The notes: generated by a model from the letters alone, not told the origin. Positions 17,550-26,400 are shown, numbered from the stretch's first letter. The stretch is 64,000 nucleotides of DNA from CATQHP01 sp965214915 (GCA_965214915.1 CBDCCP010000001.1:1922001-1986000); one strand, 5' to 3'. Numbers and translations: made by a program.

Positions 17550-20500
17550 TCAGCGCAGACTGCTCAGGTATTCGACGAGATCGACGAGGTCGTCCACCGA
17601 CATTTGCTCTTGCAGGTCGTCGGGCATCGCCGATACGGAGGACTCGCGGCGGCTCAGGATATCTTGCTTGGCGTAGTCCGCCACCACGCCGCCTTCCATG
17701 CGCAGGGTCACGCTGCCGGCGGTTTCGTTGACGACGATCCCCGAGACGAGCTCGTTGCCCGCCAACTCGAAATGCTGCAGCCGGAAATCGGGAGAGACGC
17801 CGGCGCTGGGGTCGAGGATGGATTCGTAGAGTCCGGCTTTGGGCAACTTGTCGCCGATTTTCGAAAGTTCCGGGCCGAAGTTCACGCCCTTGCCGGCGAC
17901 GACGTGGCAATCCGCGCAAGTGGCGGACTCGAACACCTCCGCGCCGCGCCCGGCGTTGCCGACCAGCACCAACAATTCGGTCATGCCGGGCAGCGGCTCG
18001 TTGTTTTTCATGGGCGGCAGGGGGAACAGCCGTTCCGCCTCCGCTCTCATGCGCGCATGCATGGAGCGCGTCATGGCGGCGCCCGCGGTCTCGCGCAGGT
18101 CTCCCGGGAATGCCCCCGCTTTGGCCAGGGCGATCAGCGTTTCCGCGCCTTGGCGGATGCCCGCCAGCGAACGGACGGCCTGTTCCCGCAGGGGCGGCGC
18201 CGCTGCTGCGTCGAGCATGATTTTCTCGAGCAGGGGGACGGCCCGGGCGCTGCGGCTGTTGCCCAGCGCCGCTGCCGCATCGACGGCGGCGTTCGGGTTG
18301 CTGCGGATGAAATCTTCGATGACGACGGCGGCGTCCGCTTCGAGCAGCGTCGTCACCGAGGCAATTCCCAGTGGATTGTCTTTGTTTGCGGCCGCCGCCG
18401 CCATCAGCGCCGGATAGTACACGCGGAGCTTGTACCTCTGCGCCAGGCGCGCGAACTGCTCCGTGCCTTGCGCCCGGTCGACCAGCTCGACGACCGCCTT
18501 GCGCATGCGGGGGTTCGCCGCCAAGTCGATTTCCGGCAGCCGCAACAGAGCCTCGGAGGCGATGAAAACGTCGCCCGGCGTCCGGCTGCCCGGACGGCCG
18601 AAGGCGAGCCTGCGCAAGTTGCGGGATTTGACCGCGGAATCCTTCTGGAAATCGAAAGCGCGCAGATAGCGCGCGGCGTCTTTCTCGTCGAGCGGGGAGC
18701 CGTGGAGGATGCGCGCCAGGTAATCGGGCGTTGCGTCGGCCCGCGAGCGCCAAACGATATCGCGGCCCGCGGGCGAGTCCCACGCCGGACCGACGCGGTC
18801 CAGCCAGGCGCGCAGGCAGGCGTTCCAGCGGCCGTCCGCGGCGATGCCGAGCGCTTCCAGGTACCAGCGGTCTTTGCCGTCGTGCCGCGCGGCGAGCTCG
18901 GCCCATAGGGCCGGCGCCTCGGGGCTGCGCAGCCCGCGCAGCGCGACGGCGCACTCGCGGCGGACCCGCGGCGCAGGATCCGCGGCCAGTCTCTCGACGA
19001 TAGGCGTCAAATCCAGCCCGATCTGCCGCGCGGCGCGCAGCCCGACGATGCGGATGTTCTCGTCCGCGTCGTCGAGCGCCCGGCCGACGTAATGTTCGCC
19101 GCGCCCGTCGAATTTCGCCAGCAGCCAGAGCGCCCGGGCGCGCAGGCGGGGCTCGCCGGCGCCGTCGAAAATCTCCGCCAGAGCGGGCTCGGCTTCCTCG
19201 CGGTTCTCATGAAGCGCCGTCCAGGCCAGGTAGCGCACGGCATAGTTCGGGCTTTTCAGGGCCTCGCCGGCGCCGGCGGCGGTGGCGAAGTCGTGTTCCC
19301 CCGGCTCGTAGCGGCTGCCCGGCGGCGCGATCCGAAAGATGCGGCCGCGGCCCGCGTCTTCCATGCGGTTCCAGCCGATGACCGGGTCGTACCAGTCGCT
19401 GACAAAAAGCGAGCCGTCGGGAGCGACGGCGACATCCACCGGGCGCACCCACTTGTCGCGCTCGCCCTTGAGAATGTCGATCATCTCCGCCTTGTAGCCG
19501 GCGCCGTCGGGTTTCGTCGGAATGGCCCGCAAAACGCCCGGCCCGGCATCGGTGTAAAGAACCTGGCCCCAAAACTCGCGCGGCAGCAGCCGCCCTTCGT
19601 ATACGGTGATGCCGGTCGGCGAGCCGGCGCCCGTGACGAGCAGGTTGGGCACGACGCCGGGGTCGTTTTGATGCCAATGGCGCTGCGGGATCTCTTCGCT
19701 GCGGCCCGTGCGGGGCGCCTGGTTGCCCGCTCCGGTCATTTCGTCGCGGTATCCGTAGTTGCCGAATTCCAGAATATGGTTGATGCGCACGGCGTAGTTG
19801 CCGTCGTCGTCGTTGTCCGACTGCCAGAGATCTCCGAACGAGTCGACTGCGACCTCGTAGTTGTTCCGAAAATTGTGGCCCAGGACCTCGAAATCGCTGC
19901 CGTCGAGATTGGCGCGGAAGACCATACCGCCGCGGTAGGGGCTTTCTCTGTTTTCGTAGCCGCGGGTAAAGTCGGGCCGGGCAACTTCCGGGTTTTCGCG
20001 GAGAAAATTGACGTAGTTGCGGTCAAGCACCGGATTCCCCGCCCGGTCGATCATGAGCCGGCCGTCCTTGTCTCCGACGTAGCGGCCGCCGTTGCCCATG
20101 TTCCAGTAGAGCTTGCCGTCGGGGCCGAACAATACCGAATGGGTGGAATGGTCGTTCTGCGGCGCGCCGGAGTTGGTAAACAGATACTCCTTGCGGTCGG
20201 GCTTGTCGTCGCCGTCTTCGTCGGTGAAAACGATCACGTTCGGGGCGGCGGTGACGATCGTGCGCTTGCCCATCACGGCGATGCCCAGCGCGGCGTCGAT
20301 GTCGCGCCCCTGGTAGTACACCTTCGAGGAATCGGCGGCGCCGTCGCCGTCTTCGTCGGCGAGGATCAGGATGCGGTCGCCCGCGGGCCGGTCGTTGTTG
20401 CGGGCGCGCTCGCGGTAATTGACGACGTCGCAGACCCAGACGCGCCCGCGGTGGTCGATGTCGATGTTGGTGGGGTTCGACAGCATCGGCTCGGAGGCGA

Positions 20501-20642
20501 ACAGCGTAGCCTCGAGTCCGGGATAAATGTCGAGGTTGGCGACCGCCCGGCCGGCGCTGCGGCTGTCTTGCGGGCCCGACGAGCAGCCGCTCAGCGCGCA
20601 GGCCGCCAATGCCGTCAGCGCGGCGGGAGCGGATCGATACAT
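17550..20642 (-). CDS. PVC-type haem-binding CxxCH lipoprotein with beta-propeller and HEAT repeats
   Basis: 1,030 residues. The lipoprotein signal ends in AACALSGC. Residues about 35-460 form a soluble-glucose-dehydrogenase-like propeller of the 'membrane-bound dehydrogenase' type found in Planctomycetes, Verrucomicrobia and Acidobacteria (DIDHRGRVWVCDVVNYRER, HSTHSVLFGPDGKLYWNMGNGGR, VAVAPDGSLFVSDWYDPVIGW). A long HEAT-repeat region follows (about 470-880). A C-terminal c-type haem site is at about residue 908 (CADCH) with a short conserved tail. Expected role: periplasmic electron transfer or sugar-linked oxidation; the substrate is unknown. It follows the isomerase gene by 10 bases in an operon with a Gfo/Idh/MocA enzyme. 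Confidence 0.92.
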   Translation of the reverse strand: MYRSAPAALTALAACALSGCSSGPQDSRSAGRAVANLDIYPGLEATLFASEPMLSNPTNIDIDHRGRVWVCDVVNYRERARNNDRPAGDRILILADEDGDGAADSSKVYYQGRDIDAALGIAVMGKRTIVTAAPNVIVFTDEDGDDKPDRKEYLFTNSGAPQNDHSTHSVLFGPDGKLYWNMGNGGRYVGDKDGRLMIDRAGNPVLDRNYVNFLRENPEVARPDFTRGYENRESPYRGGMVFRANLDGSDFEVLGHNFRNNYEVAVDSFGDLWQSDNDDDGNYAVRINHILEFGNYGYRDEMTGAGNQAPRTGRSEEIPQRHWHQNDPGVVPNLLVTGAGSPTGITVYEGRLLPREFWGQVLYTDAGPGVLRAIPTKPDGAGYKAEMIDILKGERDKWVRPVDVAVAPDGSLFVSDWYDPVIGWNRMEDAGRGRIFRIAPPGSRYEPGEHDFATAAGAGEALKSPNYAVRYLAWTALHENREEAEPALAEIFDGAGEPRLRARALWLLAKFDGRGEHYVGRALDDADENIRIVGLRAARQIGLDLTPIVERLAADPAPRVRRECAVALRGLRSPEAPALWAELAARHDGKDRWYLEALGIAADGRWNACLRAWLDRVGPAWDSPAGRDIVWRSRADATPDYLARILHGSPLDEKDAARYLRAFDFQKDSAVKSRNLRRLAFGRPGSRTPGDVFIASEALLRLPEIDLAANPRMRKAVVELVDRAQGTEQFARLAQRYKLRVYYPALMAAAAANKDNPLGIASVTTLLEADAAVVIEDFIRSNPNAAVDAAAALGNSRSARAVPLLEKIMLDAAAAPPLREQAVRSLAGIRQGAETLIALAKAGAFPGDLRETAGAAMTRSMHARMRAEAERLFPLPPMKNNEPLPGMTELLVLVGNAGRGAEVFESATCADCHVVAGKGVNFGPELSKIGDKLPKAGLYESILDPSAGVSPDFRLQHFELAGNELVSGIVVNETAGSVTLRMEGGVVADYAKQDILSRRESSVSAMPDDLQEQMSVDDLVDLVEYLSSLR

Positions 20643-20652
20643 GGCCGGCGCC

Positions 20653-21702
20653 CTACAGCGGCAGATTGGCCCGCGCGTAGTCGATGGAGCGTTGGTTGTA
20701 CGTGTCTTCGAGCGCGAGCTGCTGCCCGGCGGTCAGGCCGCTGACCCGCGGCAGCGGATGTTTCGGCGGGTTCTTGCGCGCCCAGTCGAGAAGCATGGCG
20801 AGGTCGCGCGGCGGGACGGGGCTTTTTTCGTCGTAGATTTTCCAGTAGTCGCCGGTGAAGATCGGCACCTTGAGCGGGTCGCGGGTGATGATCTCGAGTT
20901 GGAAGAGCATGTCCGGCTTGCGTTTCTGGAGCATGGCGACAACCGCCGCCAGATCGTAATGCCCTTCGCCGAGCGGAACCTCAGAGAGCAGCAGCCCGTC
21001 TTCGTAAAAATCGACGGCGATGTCTCTGAAGCTGACGAACAGCGCATACGGCGCAAGCGTCTCGACCGTTTGCATCGGCGTCTCGATCAGCGAAACGTTG
21101 TTGACCATATCGAGCCCGACGCCGACGTATTCGCTGCCCGTGGACTCGACCCAGGCGACAAGCTCGTCCGACCGCCAGCCTTTATGATTCTCGATGGCGA
21201 GCGGCATTTTGTGCTTGCGCAGGATCGGCTCGGCGCGCTGCACGGCCGTCTTGCACTTGGCGAAGAATTCGTGAAATTCGGCCGCCGTCTTGAACTGTTC
21301 GTAGCGCCGCCCCGAAAAATAGTCGTGGACGCAGACCACGCGCCCGCCCATTTCCGCGGCCGCCGCGATCTCGGCTTCGTAGCGCGGCAGGTCGCCGTCG
21401 TCCGCCGGCGAGCGCACGGTTACCGTCAGCCGCATATCGTATTTTTCGATCCGGCCGCGCAGCTTTTTGAGCTTGGCGGGGTCGAGGTCTCGGGGCAGCC
21501 GCGTGTGCGCGCCGCCGAGGCCCTTGCCCCGGCAGTATTCGACGATGTCCCATTCCTTGCCCGCCGCTTCGGCCGCGCGGATGCGGAAGCGCAGGCCCGG
21601 GCCGGCCGAGCCCATGTTCTTGAGTATCTTGGGCGGCGCCGCCGGCGCCGGGGCGGCGAGCGCCGCTCCGGCCGCGGCTTGCAGGATCTGTCGTCTGGTC
21701 AT
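20653..21702 (-). CDS. sugar phosphate isomerase/epimerase-like TIM barrel protein, Tat-exported
   Basis: 349 residues of the xylose-isomerase-like TIM-barrel family. The N-terminal TRRQILQAAAGAALAAPAPA is a twin-arginine signal. Barrel motifs visible are VCVHDYFSG, LAIENHKGW (metal-binding region), GVGLDMVNNVSLIETP and PLGEGHYDL. Members isomerise or epimerise sugars or cyclitols, using a divalent metal. The substrate cannot be assigned. It lies 22 bases after the oxidoreductase and 10 bases before the haem lipoprotein, an arrangement repeated in many acidobacterial and planctomycete sugar clusters. Confidence 0.88.
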   Translation of the reverse strand: MTRRQILQAAAGAALAAPAPAAPPKILKNMGSAGPGLRFRIRAAEAAGKEWDIVEYCRGKGLGGAHTRLPRDLDPAKLKKLRGRIEKYDMRLTVTVRSPADDGDLPRYEAEIAAAAEMGGRVVCVHDYFSGRRYEQFKTAAEFHEFFAKCKTAVQRAEPILRKHKMPLAIENHKGWRSDELVAWVESTGSEYVGVGLDMVNNVSLIETPMQTVETLAPYALFVSFRDIAVDFYEDGLLLSEVPLGEGHYDLAAVVAMLQKRKPDMLFQLEIITRDPLKVPIFTGDYWKIYDEKSPVPPRDLAMLLDWARKNPPKHPLPRVSGLTAGQQLALEDTYNQRSIDYARANLPL

Positions 21703-21724
21703 GCCGTCCTCCGCGTAGGCGATT

Positions 21725-23074
21725 TTATCCGGTCGTAATCAAGTCCCACGGCGCCCGGCCCTTGCGTCCGAGCAGCTTTTGCGCTTCGGGATCGTTGTCG
21801 AAGCGTTCTTTTTCGCCGTCCCAGCGCAGCTTGCGGCCGATTTCGTAGGCGATGTTGCCCAGGTGCGCGACGGCGCTCGAGCGGTGCCCGACCAAGGCAT
21901 CGCAGCGAGGCTTCTCGCCTTCGCGGATGCAGCGGATGAAATGTTGGCCGTGCAGCAGCGTGGGCTCGGGGTTGTTCTCACGGCTGCGCTCGAGCTTGGG
22001 GCCGACCCGCGGCGTGCGGTCGTACTCGTTGATTCGCTTGGGCCCGGCCGGCAGGACTTCGTATCCCAGGCGGTCGGCGACGACCGTTCCGTTCGAGCCG
22101 TAGAAGGCCATGCCGTTGGGGCGGTTTTCCTCGCCGCGGGCGCCGTGCAGATGCATGCCGGGCGTCAGCCGCCCGACGGCGCCGAACGCGTTGGCGCTCA
22201 GCGTCTCGTAGCTGACGACGAACCCGGGATATTCGTAGCTGACTTGCAAGACGTCCGGATGCTCGCCCATTCCGCCGACGGCGAAGCGTCCGCCCGCGGC
22301 GGCGATCGCGAAGGGCTTGTCCACGTCCATGATCTGATGCACGGTGTCGAAGCGGTGAATGCCGAAATCGGTAATCATCCCGCCCGCCAGGTCTTTGAAG
22401 TAGCGGTAGCTGCGCAGATGCAGCCGCGGGTTGTAGGGCCGGTAAGGGGCGGGGCCCATGTACATATCCCAATCGAGGCCCTCGGGAATCGGCTCGTTGG
22501 GCGTATCGGGAATGCCGTAGGGCATTGTGTTGACGTAGTTCCAGATGCGCACGAAGTGGACGTCGCGCAACTCTCCGCCGCGGACCATGCGGGCGATATC
22601 CATGAAGTGCGTCTGGGAGCGGTGCTGCATGCCGGTCAGGAAGACCTTGCCTTTGTTTTCGCGGGCCGCGCGGACCACCGCCTGCCCCTCGACGATGTTG
22701 TGCGTCAGCGGCTTCTCGCAATAGACGTGCTTGCCCGCTTGGCAGGCCATTACCGCGGGGATGGCGTGCCAATGGTCGGGCGTGGCGATATGCACCGCGT
22801 CGATTTCCTTCAGATCGAGCGCTTTGCGGAAGTCGCGGTAAGTGGCGGCCGTCCCGCCGAACTCTTGCTTGGCCTGCTCGGCCTGCGAGTCGAGGAGGTC
22901 GCAGAACACGGAGTATTCGACGTTCAAGCTGCCTTCGACGATCTGCCGGGCGACGCTTTTGCCGCGGCCGCCGGCGCCGATCAGCGCAATGCGCACGCGC
23001 TCGTTCGCGCCCGCGACGCGCTGGGACGAAGCCGCGGTCAGCGCGGCGGCCTGGAGAAAGTTTCTGCGTTTCAT
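21725..23074 (-). CDS. Gfo/Idh/MocA family oxidoreductase, exported
   Basis: 449 residues. It begins with a Tat-like leader (KRRNFLQAAALTAASSQRVAG), then the NAD(P)-binding loop RIALIGAGGRGKSVARQI, the diagnostic CEKPLTHN around residue 120 and DFGIHRFDTVHQIMD in the substrate domain. The family oxidises or reduces sugars and inositol derivatives, sometimes with a tightly bound nucleotide when exported. It heads the minus-strand trio with the TIM-barrel isomerase and the CxxCH lipoprotein. Exported Gfo/Idh/MocA members paired with a sugar isomerase suggest stepwise modification of a sugar in the periplasm (inference). Confidence 0.93.
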   Translation of the reverse strand: MKRRNFLQAAALTAASSQRVAGANERVRIALIGAGGRGKSVARQIVEGSLNVEYSVFCDLLDSQAEQAKQEFGGTAATYRDFRKALDLKEIDAVHIATPDHWHAIPAVMACQAGKHVYCEKPLTHNIVEGQAVVRAARENKGKVFLTGMQHRSQTHFMDIARMVRGGELRDVHFVRIWNYVNTMPYGIPDTPNEPIPEGLDWDMYMGPAPYRPYNPRLHLRSYRYFKDLAGGMITDFGIHRFDTVHQIMDVDKPFAIAAAGGRFAVGGMGEHPDVLQVSYEYPGFVVSYETLSANAFGAVGRLTPGMHLHGARGEENRPNGMAFYGSNGTVVADRLGYEVLPAGPKRINEYDRTPRVGPKLERSRENNPEPTLLHGQHFIRCIREGEKPRCDALVGHRSSAVAHLGNIAYEIGRKLRWDGEKERFDNDPEAQKLLGRKGRAPWDLITTG

Positions 23075-23161
23075 ATGTGCGCCCGCCTTGTCTATGGTAC
23101 AGGCTACCGTTTGTCGTGCGGCCTGTCCGACGGCCGTATGCTACGGATCGAGTTGCAGGGT

Positions 23162-23197
23162 TATCGGCGAACGGGCTGCTGCGCGGCCCGGCGCCGC
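23162..23197. repeat. direct repeat, downstream copy flanking higBA
   Basis: 36 bases matching 23913-23948 at 33 positions, same orientation. The partner copy is the last codons of the CRTAC1 gene; this one lies between the oxidoreductase and higA. Together they bracket the higBA module. Confidence 0.7.
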
Positions 23198-23267
23198 CCA
23201 ATCCAAAGTATCGGCGAGGCAGTCACCGTCTGCGGTACGGAGAGGCAAAAACCATCGCTCGGCGCAT

Positions 23268-23531
23268 CTATGCGGCGGTTTGCTTCTGCCGCGCCTGCTC
23301 GAGATCGTAGGCAGTCTGTATCCGCAGCCAGAATTCGGCGGTGGACCAGCCCGCCGCTTCCAGCTTGAGCGCCATTTCGGGTGAGATGCCGCGGGCTCCG
23401 TTGACCACCCGCCACAGCATGTTGCGCGACACGCCCAGTTTCTTTGCCGCGTCGGTCACACTGAGGCTGTCGCCCAAGCACCCTGTCTGGATGATTCGTC
23501 CGGGATGCACCGTTTCCATTGCCATATCCAT
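23268..23531 (-). CDS. higA: HigA family antitoxin (copy a)
   Basis: 87 residues of the HigA/VapI type: VHPGRIIQ at the N-terminus, an HTH_XRE-like helix-turn-helix SVTDAAKKLGVSRNMLWRVVNGARG, and the family tail MALKLEAAGWSTAEFWLRIQTAYDLEQAR. The family binds and neutralises the HigB ribonuclease and represses the shared promoter. AAGGAG lies 4 bases before the chosen ATG; a second ATG two codons in is possible. It lies 21 bases downstream of higB in the classical toxin-first order. Of the four higA copies in the window, this is the only one whose toxin frame is free of stops and frameshifts. Confidence 0.92.
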   Translation of the reverse strand: MDMAMETVHPGRIIQTGCLGDSLSVTDAAKKLGVSRNMLWRVVNGARGISPEMALKLEAAGWSTAEFWLRIQTAYDLEQARQKQTAA

Positions 23532-23552
23532 CTATCTCCTTGTGTCATATCC

Positions 23553-23846
23553 TTAGTGGTAGTCGATCAAGTCCACATCGTAAGCGTAGCGCCCGTCGAA
23601 ACGGAATACGATGCGCCAGTTGCGCGACACCCGCATGCTCCAGAGGCCTTGCCGGTTGCCTTTGAGCTTGTGCAGACGGTATTCGGGCAGGGCGAGGTCG
23701 GCCGGTTTTGCCGCGCTGCGCAGCGATTCCAGGATGTCTTCGATTTTCCGCACTTGGTCGGTGGGGATCTTGCTTTTGTCGCCGTGCTCGAAGAACCGCG
23801 CCAAGCCTTTGTGCTTGATCGACCCGATTATGGAATGCTTATACAT
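23553..23846 (-). CDS. higB: HigB family toxin (copy a), start codon problem
   Basis: RelE/ParE-superfamily HigB mRNA interferase, 97 codons open from ATG 23846. The body SIKHKGLARFFEHGD, YRLHKLKGNRQGLWSMRV, NWRIVFRFDGRYAYDVDLIDYH is full length. The annotated ATG lies between a perfect-spaced -35 (TTGACA) and the bases of the -10 (TATAAG), so it is unlikely to be on the transcript. The family usually begins M-I-x-S-[FI]-[KR]-H; at that place here the codons are ATA ATC GGG (ATA at 23829-23831). The native start may therefore be a mutated ATG, or initiation may occur at ATA or ATC, which is rare. Known role: cleaving mRNA at the ribosome. Confidence 0.8.
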   Translation of the reverse strand: MYKHSIIGSIKHKGLARFFEHGDKSKIPTDQVRKIEDILESLRSAAKPADLALPEYRLHKLKGNRQGLWSMRVSRNWRIVFRFDGRYAYDVDLIDYH

Positions 23847-23866
23847 TGACCGGGATCGTGTGTCAA
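23838..23866 (-). promoter_or_regulatory. sigma70-like promoter of higBA copy a
   Basis: TTGACA (23861-23866) and TATAAG (23838-23843) with a 17-base spacer on the minus strand. Six bases after the -10 comes an A (23831), the expected first transcript base, which is also the first base of the ATA codon discussed for higB. The transcript would be leaderless or nearly so. Confidence 0.7.
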
Positions 23867-23911
23867 CACGGGAAGCCGGTTTCTGTATGGGATTGCTTTA
23901 GGCGCCGAACG

Positions 23912-25612
23912 CTACCGGCGAACGGGCTGCCGTGCGGCCCGGCGCCGCAGCGGGGTTGACGCCGCCTTGCGTTTGCCTTCGGTCAGGGTATGGCGGCGGT
24001 TCGCGGCGAGATCGGCCCAACGCTGCTTTCTTCCGTTTGGCCAGCGCACCTCGAGCTGCTCGATGCGCTCGGCGGCGCCCAAGCCGAAGTACAGCGTCAG
24101 GTCGTTCTGCGAAAAATAGCTGCCGCCGCCATGCACTTCCTGGATCACGGTTTTGCCGGAAAACCGCGCCGACACTCGCGCGCCGATAGCGCTGCGGTTC
24201 GACTTGACGCCGATCAGCGCAACTGCCGCCGCGTTGGCCAACTCCGCCGTGTTGCGCAGCAGCGTCGGCGGCTCGTTGAGATTGACGACCACGATCTCGG
24301 GGTGTCCGTCGCCGTCCAGGTCGCCCGAGGCCATGCCGCGCGAGGGGCGCTTTTGCGCCAGGGTCTCTCCGGCGCCGGCGGCGCCATCCGTGAAGCGGCC
24401 GCCGCCGGCGTTGCGGTAGAACAGCATCGGCTGGCGGTAGGTCTCGCCGATCGACGCCGCGTCAACCTCGGGGTAAACGTGGCCGTGGGCCATCAGGATG
24501 TCGGGGCGGGAGTCCTCGTCGGCGTCGACGAATACGACGCCCCAGCCCAGCAACTGGTTGGCGCCCAGCCCCGCGCCCATCGAGACATCTTCGAAGAAAA
24601 AGCCGTCTTCGTTGTTGTAGAGCGAGGGCAGATCTCCCGAGAAATTCGTTTTCACGATGTCGAGGAACCCGTTGCCGTCGTAGTCGGCGGCGGCGACGCC
24701 CATGCCCGCTTGCAGTTGGCCGTTGACGTTGTAGGCGACGCCGGTTTCGCCGCCCGTCTCGGAAAACGTCCCGTCGCCGTTGTTCTGGTAGAGCAGGCTG
24801 GCGGTCATGTCGCAGGCGACGTAGATGTCGGGCAGCCCGTCGTTATTGAAGTCCGCGCTGACGACGCCGAGGCCGTAGCGTCCGCCGGGGGCAAGGATTC
24901 CGGCTTGCTGCGATACGTCCTCGAACGCGCCGTCGCCGCGGTTGCGGTACAGCGCGTTGAACGCGCGAGGCAGCCCGCGCGGGCCGCACATCACGGGCAG
25001 CCCCTTCCAGCGGCACTCCTCGCTCGAGCCGGGCTTGGGCGTATTTTCGAGGTCCAGATCGACGTAGTTGGCGACGAAAATATCCAGATACCCGTCGCGG
25101 TCGTAATCGAGGAAGGCGCAGCCCGCGCCCCAGCGCCGCCCCGCGGCGGGCAGCTTCGCCCGGCGCGTCGCGTCTTCGAACTTGCCGCCCAGATTGCGGT
25201 AGAGCGCATTCGAGCCGAAGTAGGTGACGAACAGGTCGGGCGCGCCGTCGTTGTCGTAGTCGCCGATGCAGACGCCCTGCCCCCAGCCGGTTTTGGTCAA
25301 GCCGGCCTGCGCGGCGACCTCCCGGAAGCGGCCCGTCCCGTCGTTTTCGTAAAGGTGCGCCAGCGGACTCTCGCCGGCGTCCTCCAACTCGAACGTCGTG
25401 CCGTTGACCACGAAGACGTCGTTGTCGCCGTCGCCGTCGAAGTCGAAGATTGCCGCCCCCGTGCCGGTCGTTTCCAGGATGAAATCGTTGGCGGTCGGGC
25501 TGCCGAAGGTGACGGTTTGGGTCAGCCCCCACTCCGCGGCGACATCGCGGTAGTGCGGGCCCGCGGCGTTCAAAAGCGTAGGAACGCAGAGAAGAAGCCG
25601 GTAGATTCTCAT
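23912..25612 (-). CDS. CRTAC1 family protein (FG-GAP/VCBS propeller with ASPIC/UnbV domain)
   Basis: About 566 residues. A signal peptide (RIYRLLLCVPTLLNAAG) is followed by FG-GAP/VCBS calcium-binding repeats such as FDFDGDGDNDVFV, GDYDNDGAPDLFVTYFG, LDYDRDGYLDIFVANY and ADYDGNGFLDIV (about residues 35-450). The ASPIC/UnbV domain follows at about 465-540 (GVKSNRSAIGARV, GGGSYFSQNDLTLYFGLG, VRWPNG). Members are secreted or surface propellers of unknown role. ATG 25612 is preferred over 25627 because it starts directly at the signal peptide. It sits between two higBA loci, and its 3' end is duplicated on the far side of higBA copy a. Confidence 0.93.
   Translation of the reverse strand: MRIYRLLLCVPTLLNAAGPHYRDVAAEWGLTQTVTFGSPTANDFILETTGTGAAIFDFDGDGDNDVFVVNGTTFELEDAGESPLAHLYENDGTGRFREVAAQAGLTKTGWGQGVCIGDYDNDGAPDLFVTYFGSNALYRNLGGKFEDATRRAKLPAAGRRWGAGCAFLDYDRDGYLDIFVANYVDLDLENTPKPGSSEECRWKGLPVMCGPRGLPRAFNALYRNRGDGAFEDVSQQAGILAPGGRYGLGVVSADFNNDGLPDIYVACDMTASLLYQNNGDGTFSETGGETGVAYNVNGQLQAGMGVAAADYDGNGFLDIVKTNFSGDLPSLYNNEDGFFFEDVSMGAGLGANQLLGWGVVFVDADEDSRPDILMAHGHVYPEVDAASIGETYRQPMLFYRNAGGGRFTDGAAGAGETLAQKRPSRGMASGDLDGDGHPEIVVVNLNEPPTLLRNTAELANAAAVALIGVKSNRSAIGARVSARFSGKTVIQEVHGGGSYFSQNDLTLYFGLGAAERIEQLEVRWPNGRKQRWADLAANRRHTLTEGKRKAASTPLRRRAARQPVRR
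23913..23948. repeat. direct repeat, upstream copy flanking higBA
   Basis: Matches 23162-23197 at 33 of 36 bases in the same orientation. It encodes the last residues of the CRTAC1 protein (RRRAARQPVRR and stop) on the minus strand. The other copy, beyond higBA, still reads RRRAAQQPVRR in one frame. Confidence 0.7.
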
Positions 25613-25639
25613 CCGGACATTGGGCATGCGGCCGGCGAA

Positions 25640-26065
25640 TCAATCGGCATTCCGCAGGCCCCGCACGAACTCTTCGGAAGAGAGATTGCCGGTCAGATTG
25701 GGGGCGATCCCCCTGAGGTCCATGAGGCCCGGAAGCTCGTCGTCGCTCGGAAGCCGCTTAATGGAGTCAACCCTTATGGATTTGGGGAAATCCGACCCCG
25801 CCGGGTAGGTCAATTTGCCGGATACCCTGATTCTGCGGTCGAGGGCGTTGCGGGCGTCTTCGAGCTTGTCGGGCGGAAAGAGGCACGCGACGCTGCCGCG
25901 CCCGACGGCCGGATAGATGCGGAACGCGTTCCTATCCCCGTGGATGCTTGTGTACTGCAAGCGGCCTTCTATTTCCCCGATGGCTTCGGTTTCCGGGGAC
26001 GGAGTAGCGTCGATCACGCGTGGTCTCTTGTCGTTGTCGGCTTCGGTCGCCGCTTCGTCCGTCAT
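25640..26065 (-). CDS. hypothetical protein
   Basis: About 141 residues from ATG 26065 (another ATG at 26092 is possible). I do not recognise the family with confidence. A likely beta-rich core, IEGRLQYTSIHGDRNAFRIYP through DRRIRVSGKLTYPAG, is followed by a conserved-looking tail LMDLRGIAPNLTGNLSSEEFVRG. It has no signal peptide or membrane segment. It is divergent from higB copy b, only about 40 bases away, and lies just upstream of the CRTAC1 gene on the same strand. Its size and position among toxin-antitoxin genes would fit an antitoxin-like or regulatory protein, but that is only context. Confidence 0.6.
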   Translation of the reverse strand: MTDEAATEADNDKRPRVIDATPSPETEAIGEIEGRLQYTSIHGDRNAFRIYPAVGRGSVACLFPPDKLEDARNALDRRIRVSGKLTYPAGSDFPKSIRVDSIKRLPSDDELPGLMDLRGIAPNLTGNLSSEEFVRGLRNAD

Positions 26066-26108
26066 TTTACCATTGCAATTCGAGGCCGACATAAGGGCAA
26101 TATGAATA

Positions 26109-26354
26109 GTGGCGATAAGGGGTTTCAAGGACGGCCGACTCAGGCGGTTGCACAAACGCGACGACGCGAGGGGCGTGCCGCAAGAGTATGCGAAGCGGAT
26201 TGCGCTGCTGCTGGCCGACCTGGACGACGCCCTCGACCTGAAAGATATCGCTGCTCCCGGCCGTCGCCTGCATCCGCTGAAGGGCGACATGGCGGGTTAC
26301 TGGTCGGTGCGAGTGTCGGCAAATTTGCGCGTCGTGTTCCGCTTCGAGAACTAG
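26109..26354 (+). CDS. higB: HigB family toxin (copy b), C-terminus lost by frameshift
   Basis: Starts at GTG 26109 (VAIRGFKDGRLRRLHKRDD), with the HigB core LHPLKGDMAGYWSVRV and NLRVVFRFEN, then a stop. The expected last strand is present in another frame immediately after: AWDVSPIDYQ (from about 26360), matching the family ending 'DVDLIDYH'. A small indel near 26350-26360 therefore removed the last roughly 14 residues. The restored frame has no stop and would run straight into higA. The final beta-strand is usually part of the RelE fold, so activity is doubtful. Either a true lesion or a sequencing error. Confidence 0.8.
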   Translation: MAIRGFKDGRLRRLHKRDDARGVPQEYAKRIALLLADLDDALDLKDIAAPGRRLHPLKGDMAGYWSVRVSANLRVVFRFEN

Positions 26355-26400
26355 CGGCGCCTGGGATGTAAGCCCGATCGATTATCAAGAAGAGGGAATC

